The notes under the pieces were generated by a model. It was not told the origin of the DNA. It searched no databases and saw nothing but the letters and a program-made list of their open reading frames with translations. A stretch of DNA of 64,000 nucleotides, taken from positions 124,001-188,000 of the forward strand of contig JAHQIW010001340.1 of assembly GCA_019055375.1 (NCBI GenBank), given 5' to 3'. Source of the DNA: Parelaphostrongylus tenuis (taxonomy: Eukaryota; Nematoda; Chromadorea; Rhabditida; Metastrongylidae). Made by a program: the position numbers and the translations under genes. Shown here piece after piece: positions 41,358-49,748 of the stretch. Within the stretch, counting starts at the first letter, position 1; the number at the start of each line of letters is the position of its first letter.

Positions 41358-42207
41358 ACAATTAAACCATCTTCGCTTTGCTGACGATATCGTTCTCATA
41401 ACACCAAACATCAGCCAAGCGGAACGAATGTTGACTGATTTCGATAACGCCTGTGGAAAGGTCGGTCTTCAACTGAATCTAACGAAAACAATGTTCATGA
41501 GGAACGGATGGGTTTCTAATACCCCATTCACGCTCAACGGAACGACAATTTCCGAATGCTCCAGTTACATCCATCTAGGTCGTGAAATCAACATGATTAA
41601 CGACCTAGCCCCAGAGTTGAGCAGGATTAAACGAGCGGCTTGGGGAACGTTTAAGAGCATCGATGATGTAGTGAAGAGGACAAAGAACATCCGACTCCGT
41701 GCCCACCTTTTCGACTCGACAATTATCCCTGCCCTAACGTATGCAGCAGAAAGCTGGTCGCTACGTAAGCAGGATGAAAGATCACTTGCCGTTATCGAAC
41801 GCGCAGTCGAAAGGTCGATGCTAGGAGTATCCCGTATTTCGCAAATGAGACAAAGGATCCGAACTTCCGACCTACGTCAACGATCGAAAATCAGAGACGC
41901 CGTTCTACACGCCAGGATGTCGAAAATAAGGTGGGCCGGACACGTGATGCGCTTCAAAGACAACCGATGGACGAGAGCCGTTACCGACTGGATTCCTCGG
42001 AACGTCAAGCGCTCTAAAGGAAGACCACTGACCCGTTGGTCCGATTTCTTCACGAAAGCGATGGAAGAAAGATATGATGCTCAGCGAATTCCTAGAGCAA
42101 GGAGGACCCACTGGGCTACTCTTGCACGCGATAGGGAAAAATGGAAGAGTTGCTGGTAGCCGCTCGAGTCACTCGACGATCAACGGGACGACAGGTGATA
42201 CAGGTGA
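41358..42207 (+). mobile_element. RTE copy F, 5' truncated
   Basis: Same 5' start as copy C; open frame 41428-42159 to the premature TAG. Its first half matches C and its second half (CAAAGACAACC, GGAACGTC) matches D. Flanks TCTCAACATG and TTTCAACATG. Confidence 0.9.
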
Positions 42208-42232
42208 TTTCAACATGTGAAGTCAAAACGTA

Positions 42233-42305
42233 TGATTTCGGGCGGACTCGAACCGCCGGCCTTCTGTGTGTTAGACAGATGTGATAACCACTACATCACG
42301 AGATC
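42233..42305 (-). tRNA. tRNA-Val(AAC) V39
   Basis: C4-A69 and A10-C25 mismatches. Confidence 0.55.
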
Positions 42306-42402
42306 TTCTTGAATGCCGACTATTCATTTTTTTTTCAGTGCGGATTATGTACCATAAGTGGTCATTTATTTGCAACTATTTCAACATGCAAGTCAAAACG
42401 TA

Positions 42403-42474
42403 TGATCTCGGGCGGACTCGAACCGCCGGCCTTCTGTGTTTAGACAGATGTGATAACCACTACACCACGAGATC
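42403..42474 (-). pseudogene. tRNA-Val-derived V40, anticodon reads AAA
   Basis: The loop is CTAAACA after a one-base loss, and the anticodon stem no longer pairs. Confidence 0.65.
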
Positions 42475-42572
42475 TTCTTGAATGCCACTATCCATTCTTT
42501 TTTCAGTGCAGATTATGACAGCATAAGTGGTCATTTATTTGCAACTATTTCAACATGCAAAGTCAAAACGTA

Positions 42573-42645
42573 TGATCTCGGGCGGACTCGAACCGCCGGC
42601 CTTCTGTGTGTTAGACAGATGTGATAACCACTACACCACGAGATC
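42573..42645 (-). tRNA. tRNA-Val(AAC) V41
   Basis: All stems pair. Confidence 0.85.
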
Positions 42646-42744
42646 TTCTTGAATGCCGACTATTCATTTTTTTTTTCAGTGCGGATTATGTACCATAAGT
42701 GGTCATTTATTTGCAACTATTTCAACATGCAAAGTCAAAACGTA

Positions 42745-42817
42745 TGATCTCGGGCGGACTCGAACCGCCGGCCTTCTGTGTGTTAGACAGATGTGATAAC
42801 CACTACACCACGAGATC
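42745..42817 (-). tRNA. tRNA-Val(AAC) V42
   Basis: All stems pair. Confidence 0.85.
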
Positions 42818-42915
42818 TGCTTGATTGTCAACTAATCAGTTCTCTTTTCAGTGCGGATTATACAACATAAGTGGTCATTTACTTGCAACTATTTCAACAG
42901 TGAAGTCAAAACGTA

Positions 42916-42988
42916 TGATCTCGGGCGGACTCGAACCGCCGGCCTTCTGTGTGTTAGACAGATGTGATAACCACTACACCACGAGATC
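42916..42988 (-). tRNA. tRNA-Val(AAC) V43
   Basis: All stems pair. Confidence 0.85.
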
Positions 42989-43087
42989 TGCTTGATTGTC
43001 AACTAATCAGTTCTCTTTTCAGTGCGGATTATACAGCATAAGTGATCATTTATATGCAACTAAATAAGCAAGTGAAGTCAAAACGTA

Positions 43088-43160
43088 TGATTTCGGGCGG
43101 ACTCGAACCGCCGGCCTTCTGTGTGTTAGACAGATGTGATAACCACTACACCACGAGATC
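43088..43160 (-). tRNA. tRNA-Val(AAC) V44
   Basis: C4-A69 mismatch only. Confidence 0.65.
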
Positions 43161-43260
43161 TGCTTGATTGTCAACTAATCAGTTCTCTTTTTCAGTGCGG
43201 ATTATACAGCATAAGTGATCATTTATATGCAACTAAATAAGCAAGTGAAGTCAAAACGTA

Positions 43261-43333
43261 TGATTTCGGGCGGACTCGAACCGCTGGCCTTCTGTGTGTT
43301 AGACAGATGTGATAACCACTACACCACGAGATC
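43261..43333 (-). tRNA. tRNA-Val(AAC) V45
   Basis: C4-A69 and A49-C65 mismatches. Confidence 0.55.
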
Positions 43334-43431
43334 TTCTTGAATGCCGACTATTCATTTTTTTTTCAGTGCGGATTATGTACCATAAGTGGTCATTTATTTG
43401 CAACTATTTCAACATGCAAAGTCAAAACGTA

Positions 43432-43504
43432 TGATCTCGGGCGGACTCGAACCGCCGGCCTTCTGTGTGTTAGACAGATGTGATAACCACTACACCACGA
43501 GATC
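43432..43504 (-). tRNA. tRNA-Val(AAC) V46
   Basis: All stems pair. Confidence 0.85.
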
Positions 43505-43603
43505 TGCTTGATTGTCAACTAATCAGTTCTCTTTTCAGTGCGGATTATACAGCATAAGTGATCATTTATATGCAACTAAATAAGCAAGTGAAGTCAAAAC
43601 GTA

Positions 43604-43676
43604 TGATTTCGGGCGGACTCGAACCGCTGGCCTTCTGTGTGTTAGACAGATGTGATAACCACTACACCACGAGATC
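43604..43676 (-). tRNA. tRNA-Val(AAC) V47
   Basis: C4-A69 and A49-C65 mismatches. Confidence 0.55.
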
Positions 43677-43774
43677 TTCTTGAATGCCGACTATTCATTT
43701 TTTTTTCAGTGCGGATTATGTACCATAAGTGGTCATTTATTTGCAACTATTTCAACATGCAAAGTCAAAACGTA

Positions 43775-43847
43775 TGATCTCGGGCGGACTCGAACCGCCG
43801 GCCTTCTGTGTGTTAGACAGATGTGATAACCACTACACCACGAGATC
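43775..43847 (-). tRNA. tRNA-Val(AAC) V48
   Basis: All stems pair. Confidence 0.85.
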
Positions 43848-43943
43848 TGCTTGATTGTCAACTAATCAGTTCTTTTTCAGTGCGGATTATACACATAAGT
43901 GGTCATTTATTGCAACTATTTCAACATGTGAAGTCAAAACGTA

Positions 43944-44016
43944 TGATCTCGGGCGGACTCGAACCGCCGGCCTTCTGTGTGTTAGACAGATGTGATAACC
44001 ACTACACCACGAGATC
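43944..44016 (-). tRNA. tRNA-Val(AAC) V49
   Basis: All stems pair. Confidence 0.85.
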
Positions 44017-44115
44017 TGCTTGATTGTCAACTAATCAGTTCTCTTTTCAGTGCGGATTATACAGCATAAGTGATCATTTATATGCAACTAAATAAGCAAG
44101 TGAAGTCAAAACGTA

Positions 44116-44188
44116 TGATTTCGGGCGGACTCGAACCGCCGGCCTTCTGTGTGTTAGACAGATGTGATAACCACTACACCACGAGATC
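44116..44188 (-). tRNA. tRNA-Val(AAC) V50
   Basis: C4-A69 mismatch only. Confidence 0.65.
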
Positions 44189-44285
44189 TCTTGACTGTCA
44201 ACTAATCAGTTCTTTTTCAGTGCGGATTATACAGCATAAGTGGTCATTTATATGCAACTATTTCAACATGTGAAGTCAAAACGTA

Positions 44286-44357
44286 TGATTCGGGCGGACT
44301 CGAACCGCCGGCCTTCTGTGTGTTAGACAGATGTGATAACCACTACACCACGAGATC
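44286..44357 (-). pseudogene. tRNA-Val(AAC) V51
   Basis: One base lost from the 3' acceptor strand. Confidence 0.65.
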
Positions 44358-44439
44358 TCTTGACTGTCAACTAATCAGTTCTTTTTCAGTGCGGATTATA
44401 CAACATAAGTGGTCATTTACTTGCAACTATTTCAACATG

Positions 44440-45289
44440 ACAATTAAACCATCTTCGCTTTGCTGACGATATCGTTCTCATAACACCAAACATCAGCCAA
44501 GCGGAACGAATGTTGACTGATTTCGATAACGCCTGTGGAAAGGTCGGTCTTCAACTGAATCTAACGAAAACAATGTTCATGAGGAACGGATGGGTTTCTA
44601 ATACCCCATTCACGCTCAACGGAACGACAATTTCCGAATGCTCCAGTTACATCCATCTAGGTCGTGAAATCAACATGATGAACGACCTAGCCCCAGAGTT
44701 GAGCAGGAGTAAACGAGCGGCTTGGGGAACGTTTAAGAGCATCGATGATGTAGTGAAGAGGACAAAGAACATCCGACTCCGTGCCCACCTTTTCGACTCG
44801 ACAATTATCCCTGCCCTAACGTATGCAGCAGAAAGCTGGTCGCTACGTAAGCAGGATGAAAGATCACTTGCCGTTATCGAACGCGCAGTCGAAAGGTCGA
44901 TGCTAGGAGTATCCCGTATTTCGCAAATGAGACAAAGGATCCGAACTTCCGACCTACGTCAACGATCGAAAATCAGAGACGCCGTTCTACACGCCAGGAT
45001 GTCGAAAATAAGGTGGGCCGGACACGTGATGCGCTTCAAAGACAACCGATGGACGAGAGCCGTTACCGACTGGATTCCTCGGAACGTCAAGCGCTCTAAA
45101 GGAAGACCACTGACCCGTTGGTCCGATTTCTTCACGAAAGCGATGGAAGAAAGATATGATGCTCAGCGAATTCCTAGAGCAAGGAGGACCCACTGGGCTA
45201 CTCTTGCACGCGATAGGGAAAAATGGAAGAGTTGCTGGTAGCCGCTCGAGTCACTCGACGATCAACGGGACGACAGGTGATACAGGTGA
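44440..45289 (+). mobile_element. RTE copy G, 5' truncated
   Basis: Same 5' start as C, F and H. Open frame 44510-45241 to the premature TAG. Target-site duplication TTTCAACATG (44430-44439, 45290-45299). Confidence 0.9.
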
Positions 45290-45314
45290 TTTCAACATGT
45301 GAAGTCAAAACGTA

Positions 45315-45387
45315 TGATTTCGGGCGGACTCGAACCGCCGGCCTTCTGTGTGTTAGACAGATGTGATAACCACTACATCACGAGATC
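45315..45387 (-). tRNA. tRNA-Val(AAC) V52
   Basis: C4-A69 and A10-C25 mismatches. Confidence 0.55.
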
Positions 45388-45486
45388 TTCTTGAATGCCG
45401 ACTATTCATTTTTTTTTTCAGTGCGGATTATGTACCATAAGTGGTCATTTATTTGCAACTATTTCAACATGCAAAGTCAAAACGTA

Positions 45487-45559
45487 TGATATCGGGCGGA
45501 CTCGAACCGCCGGCCTTCTCTGTGTTAGACAGATGTGATAACCACTACACCACGAGATC
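45487..45559 (-). tRNA. tRNA-Val(AAC) V53
   Basis: C4-U69 and G30-G40 mismatches. Confidence 0.55.
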
Positions 45560-45654
45560 TTCTTGATGCCGACTATCAGTTTTTTTTCAGTGCGGATTAT
45601 TACCATAAGTGGTCATTTATTTGCAACTATTTCAACATGCAAAGTCAAAACGTA

Positions 45655-45727
45655 TGATCTCGGGCGGACTCGAACCGCCGGCCTTCTCTGTGTTAGACAG
45701 ATGTGATAACCACTACACCACGAGATC
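45655..45727 (-). tRNA. tRNA-Val(AAC) V54
   Basis: G30-G40 mismatch only. Confidence 0.65.
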
Positions 45728-45826
45728 TGCTTGATTGTCAACTAATCAGTTCTCTTTTCAGTGCGGATTATACAGCATAAGTGATCATTTATATGCAACT
45801 AAATAAGCAAGTGAAGTCAAAACGTA

Positions 45827-45898
45827 TGATCTCGGGCGGACTCGAACGCCGGCCTTCTGTGTGTTAGACAGATGTGATAACCACTACACCACGAGATC
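45827..45898 (-). pseudogene. tRNA-Val(AAC) V55
   Basis: One base lost from the T arm. Confidence 0.65.
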
Positions 45899-45995
45899 TG
45901 CTTGATTGTCAACTAATCAGTTCTCTTTTCAGTGCGGATTATACAGCATAAGTGGTCATTTATTGCAACTATTCAACATGCAAAGTCAAAACGTA

Positions 45996-46068
45996 TGATA
46001 TCGGGCGGACTCGAACCGCCGGCCTTCTCTGTGTTAGACAGATGTGATAACCACTACACCACGAGATC
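45996..46068 (-). tRNA. tRNA-Val(AAC) V56
   Basis: C4-U69 and G30-G40 mismatches. Confidence 0.55.
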
Positions 46069-46166
46069 TTCTTGAATGCCGACTATCCATTTTTTTTTCA
46101 GTGCAGATTATGTACCATAAGTGGTCATTTATTTGCAACTATTTCAACATGCAAAGTCAAAACGTA

Positions 46167-46239
46167 TGATCTCGGGCGGACTCGAACCGCCGGCCTTCTG
46201 TGTGTTAGACAGATGTGATAACCACTACACCACGAGATC
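46167..46239 (-). tRNA. tRNA-Val(AAC) V57
   Basis: All stems pair. Confidence 0.85.
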
Positions 46240-46338
46240 TGCTTGATTGTCAACTAATCAGTTCTCTTTTCAGTGCGGATTATACAGCATAAGTGATCAT
46301 TTATATGCAACTAAATAAGCAAGTGAAGTCAAAACGTA

Positions 46339-46411
46339 TGATTTCGGGCGGACTCGAACCGCTGGCCTTCTGTGTGTTAGACAGATGTGATAACCACTAC
46401 ACCACGAGATC
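46339..46411 (-). tRNA. tRNA-Val(AAC) V58
   Basis: C4-A69 and A49-C65 mismatches. Confidence 0.55.
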
Positions 46412-46510
46412 TTCTTGAATGCCGACTATCCATTTTTTTTTTCAGTGCGGATTATGTACCATAAGTGGTCATTTATTTGCAACTATTTCAACATGCAAAG
46501 TCAAAACGTA

Positions 46511-46583
46511 TGATCTCGGGCGGACTCGAACCGCCGGCCTTCTGTGTGTTAGACAGATGTGATAACCACTACACCACGAGATC
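46511..46583 (-). tRNA. tRNA-Val(AAC) V59
   Basis: All stems pair. Confidence 0.85.
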
Positions 46584-46682
46584 TGCTTGATTGTCAACTA
46601 ATCAGTTCTCTTTTCAGTGCGGATTATACAGCATAAGTGATCATTTATATGCAACTAAATAAGCAAGTGAAGTCAAAACGTA

Positions 46683-46755
46683 TGATTTCGGGCGGACTCG
46701 AACCGCCGGCCTTCTGTGTGTTAGACAGATGTGATAACCACTACACCACGAAATC
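46683..46755 (-). tRNA. tRNA-Val(AAC) V60, compensated acceptor
   Basis: U4-A69 pair; all stems pair. Lies just before RTE copy H. Confidence 0.85.
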
Positions 46756-46838
46756 TCATTGACTGTCAACTAATCAGTTCTTTTTCAGTGCGGATTATAC
46801 AACATAAGTGGTCATTTACTTGCAACTATTTCAACATG

Positions 46839-47686
46839 ACAATTAAACCATCTTCGCTTTGCTGACGATATCGTTCTCATAACACCAAACATCAGCCAAG
46901 CGGAACGAATGTTGACTGATTTCGATAACGCCTGTGGAAAGATCGGTCTTCAACTGAATCTAACGAAAACAATGTTCATGAGGAACGGATGGGTTTCTAA
47001 TGCCCCATTCACGCTCAACGGAACGACAATTTCCGAATGCTCCAGTTACATCATCTAGGTCGTGAAATCAACATGATGAACGACCTAGCCCCAGAGTTGA
47101 GCAGGAGGAAACGAGCGGCTTGGGGAACGTTTAAGAGCATCGAAGATGTAGTGAAGAGGACAAAGAACATCCGACTCCGTGCCCACCTTTTCGACTCGAC
47201 AATTATCCCTGCCCTAACGTATGCAGCAGAAACTGGTCGCTACGTAAGCAGGATGAAAGATCACTTGCCGTTATCGAACGCGCAGTCGAAAGGTCGATGC
47301 TAGGAGTATCCCGTATTTCGCAAATGAGACAAAGGATCCGAACTTCCGACCTACGTCAACGATCGAAAATCAGAGACGCCGTTCTACACGCCAGGATATC
47401 GAAAATAAGGTGGGCCGGACACGTGATGCGCTTCAACGACAACCGATGGACGAGAGCCGTTACCGACTGGATTCCTCGGGACGTCAAGCGCTCTAAAGGA
47501 AGACCACTGACCCGTTGGTCCGATTTCTTCACGAAAGCGATGGAAGAAAGATATGATGCTCAGCGAATTCCTAGAGCAAGGAGGACCCACTGGGCTACTC
47601 TTGCACGCGATAGGGAAAAATGGAAGAGTTGCTGGTACCCGCTCGAGTCACTCGACGATCAACGGGACGACAGGTGATACAGGTGA
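46839..47686 (+). mobile_element. RTE copy H, 5' truncated, frameshifted
   Basis: Same 5' start as C, F and G, but its internal variants and full C-terminus (SLDDQRDDR) match copies E and I. One-base losses near 47050 and 47231 break the frame. Target-site duplication TTTCAACATG (46829-46838, 47687-47696). Confidence 0.9.
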
Positions 47687-47711
47687 TTTCAACATGTGAA
47701 GTCAAAACGTA

Positions 47712-47784
47712 TGATTTCGGGCGGACTCGAACCGCCGGCCTTCTGTGTGTTAGACAGATGTGATAACCACTACATCACGAGATC
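47712..47784 (-). tRNA. tRNA-Val(AAC) V61
   Basis: C4-A69 and A10-C25 mismatches. Confidence 0.55.
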
Positions 47785-47883
47785 TTCTTGAATGCCGACT
47801 ATTCATTTTTTTTTTCAGTGCGGATTATGTACCATAAGTGGTCATTTATTTGCAACTATTTCAACATGCAAAGTCAAAACGTA

Positions 47884-47956
47884 TGATCTCGGGCGGACTC
47901 GAACCGCCGGCCTTCTGTGTGTTAGACAGATGTGATAACCACTACACCACGAGATC
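47884..47956 (-). tRNA. tRNA-Val(AAC) V62
   Basis: All stems pair. Confidence 0.85.
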
Positions 47957-48055
47957 TGCTTGATTGTCAACTAATCAGTTCTCTTTTCAGTGCGGATTAT
48001 ACAGCATAAGTGATCATTTATATGCAACTAAATAAGCAAGTGAAGTCAAAACGTA

Positions 48056-48128
48056 TGATTTCGGGCGGACTCGAACCGCCGGCCTTCTGTGTGTTAGACA
48101 GATGTGATAACCACTACACCACGAGATC
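48056..48128 (-). tRNA. tRNA-Val(AAC) V63
   Basis: C4-A69 mismatch only. Confidence 0.65.
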
Positions 48129-48227
48129 TTCTTGACTGCCAACTAATCAGTTCTTTTTTCAGTGCGGATTAGTACACATAAGTGGTCATTTACTTGCAAC
48201 TATTTCAACATGCAAAGTCAAAACGTA

Positions 48228-48300
48228 TGATCTCGGGCGGACTCGAACCGCCGGCCTTCTGTGTGTTAGACAGATGTGATAACCACTACACCACGAGATC
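48228..48300 (-). tRNA. tRNA-Val(AAC) V64
   Basis: All stems pair. Confidence 0.85.
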
Positions 48301-48399
48301 TGCTTGATTGTCAACTAATCAGTTCTCTTTTCAGTGCGGATTATACAGCATAAGTGATCATTTATATGCAACTAAATAAGCAAGTGAAGTCAAAACGTA

Positions 48400-48472
48400 T
48401 GATTTCGGGCGGACTCGAACCGCCGGCCTTCTCTGTGTTAGACAGATGTGATAACCACTACACCACGAGATC
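48400..48472 (-). tRNA. tRNA-Val(AAC) V65
   Basis: C4-A69 and G30-G40 mismatches. Confidence 0.55.
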
Positions 48473-48566
48473 TGCTTGATTGTCAACTAATCAGTTCTTT
48501 TTCAGTGCGGATTATACCATAAGTGGTCATTTATTGCAACTATTTCAACATGCAAGTCAAAACGTA

Positions 48567-48638
48567 TGATCTCGGGCGGACTCGAACCGCCGGCCTCTCT
48601 GTGTTAGACAGATGTGATAACCACTACACCACGAGATC
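48567..48638 (-). pseudogene. tRNA-Val(AAC) V66
   Basis: One base lost beside the anticodon stem; G30-G40 mismatch. Confidence 0.65.
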
Positions 48639-48737
48639 TGCTTGATTGTCAACTAATCAGTTCTCTTTTCAGTGCGGATTATACAGCATAAGTGATCATT
48701 TATATGCAACTAAATAAGCAAGTGAAGTCAAAACGTA

Positions 48738-48810
48738 TGATTTCGGGCGGACTCGAACCGCCGGCCTTCTGTGTGTTAGACAGATGTGATAACCACTACA
48801 CCACGAGATC
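48738..48810 (-). tRNA. tRNA-Val(AAC) V67
   Basis: C4-A69 mismatch only. Confidence 0.65.
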
Positions 48811-48908
48811 TCCTTGAATGCAACTAATCAGTTTCTTTTTCAGTGCGGATTATGTACCATAAGTGGTCATTTATTTGCAACTATTTCAACATGCAAAGTC
48901 AAAACGTA

Positions 48909-48979
48909 TGATCTCGGGCGGACTAGAACCGCCGGCCTTCTGTGTTAGACAGATGTGATAACCACTACACCACGAGATC
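48909..48979 (-). pseudogene. tRNA-Val(AAC) V68
   Basis: Damaged B box; two bases lost from the anticodon stem. Confidence 0.65.
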
Positions 48980-49077
48980 TTCTTGAATGCCGACTATCCA
49001 TTTTTTTTTCAGTGCAGATTATGTACCATAAGTGGTCATTTATTTGCAACTATTTCAACATGCAAAGTCAAAACGTA

Positions 49078-49148
49078 TGATCTCGGGCGGACTCGAACCG
49101 CCGGCCTTCTGTGTTAGACAGATGTGATAACCACTACACCACGAGATC
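49078..49148 (-). pseudogene. tRNA-Val(AAC) V69
   Basis: Two bases lost from the anticodon stem. Confidence 0.65.
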
Positions 49149-49248
49149 TGCTTGATTGTCAACTAATCAGTTCTCTTTTCAGTGCGGATTATACAGCATA
49201 AGTGATCATTTATATTGCAACTAAATAAGCAAGTGAAGTCAAAACGTA

Positions 49249-49321
49249 TGATCTCGGGCGGACTCGAATCGCCGGCCTCCTGTGTGTTAGACAGATGTGA
49301 TAACCACTACACCACGAGATC
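49249..49321 (-). tRNA. tRNA-Val(AAC) V70
   Basis: A53-C61 mismatch in the T stem; U27-G43 wobble. Confidence 0.6.
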
Positions 49322-49420
49322 TGCTTGATTGTCAACTAATCAGTTCTCTTTTCAGTGCGGATTATACAGCATAAGTGGTCATTTATTTGCAACTATTTCA
49401 ACATGCAAAGTCAAAACGTG

Positions 49421-49493
49421 TGATATCGGGTGGACTAGAACCGCCGGCCTTCTCTGTGTTAGACAGATGTGATAACCACTACACCACGAGATC
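49421..49493 (-). pseudogene. tRNA-Val(AAC) V71
   Basis: Same variant as V31. Confidence 0.65.
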
Positions 49494-49590
49494 TTCTTGA
49501 ATGCCGACTATTCATTTTTTTTCAGTGCGGATTATGTACCATAAGTGGTCATTTATTTGCAACTATTTCAACATGCAAAGTCAAAACGTA

Positions 49591-49666
49591 TGATATCGGG
49601 TGGACTAGAACCGCCGGCCTTCTTCTGTGTGTTAGACAGATGTGATAACCACTACACCACGAGATC
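49591..49666 (-). pseudogene. tRNA-Val(AAC) V72
   Basis: Damaged B box and a three-base insertion by the variable loop. Confidence 0.65.
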
Positions 49667-49748
49667 TGCTTGATTGTCAACTAATCAGTTCTTTTTTCAG
49701 TGCGGATTATACAGCATAAGTGGTCATTTACTCGCAACTATTTCAACA

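Noticed and set aside
30000..49700. Many 60-70 codon open frames containing MISGGLEPPAFCVLDRC
   Set aside because: They are the antisense reading of tRNA-Val copies and recur only because the unit does.
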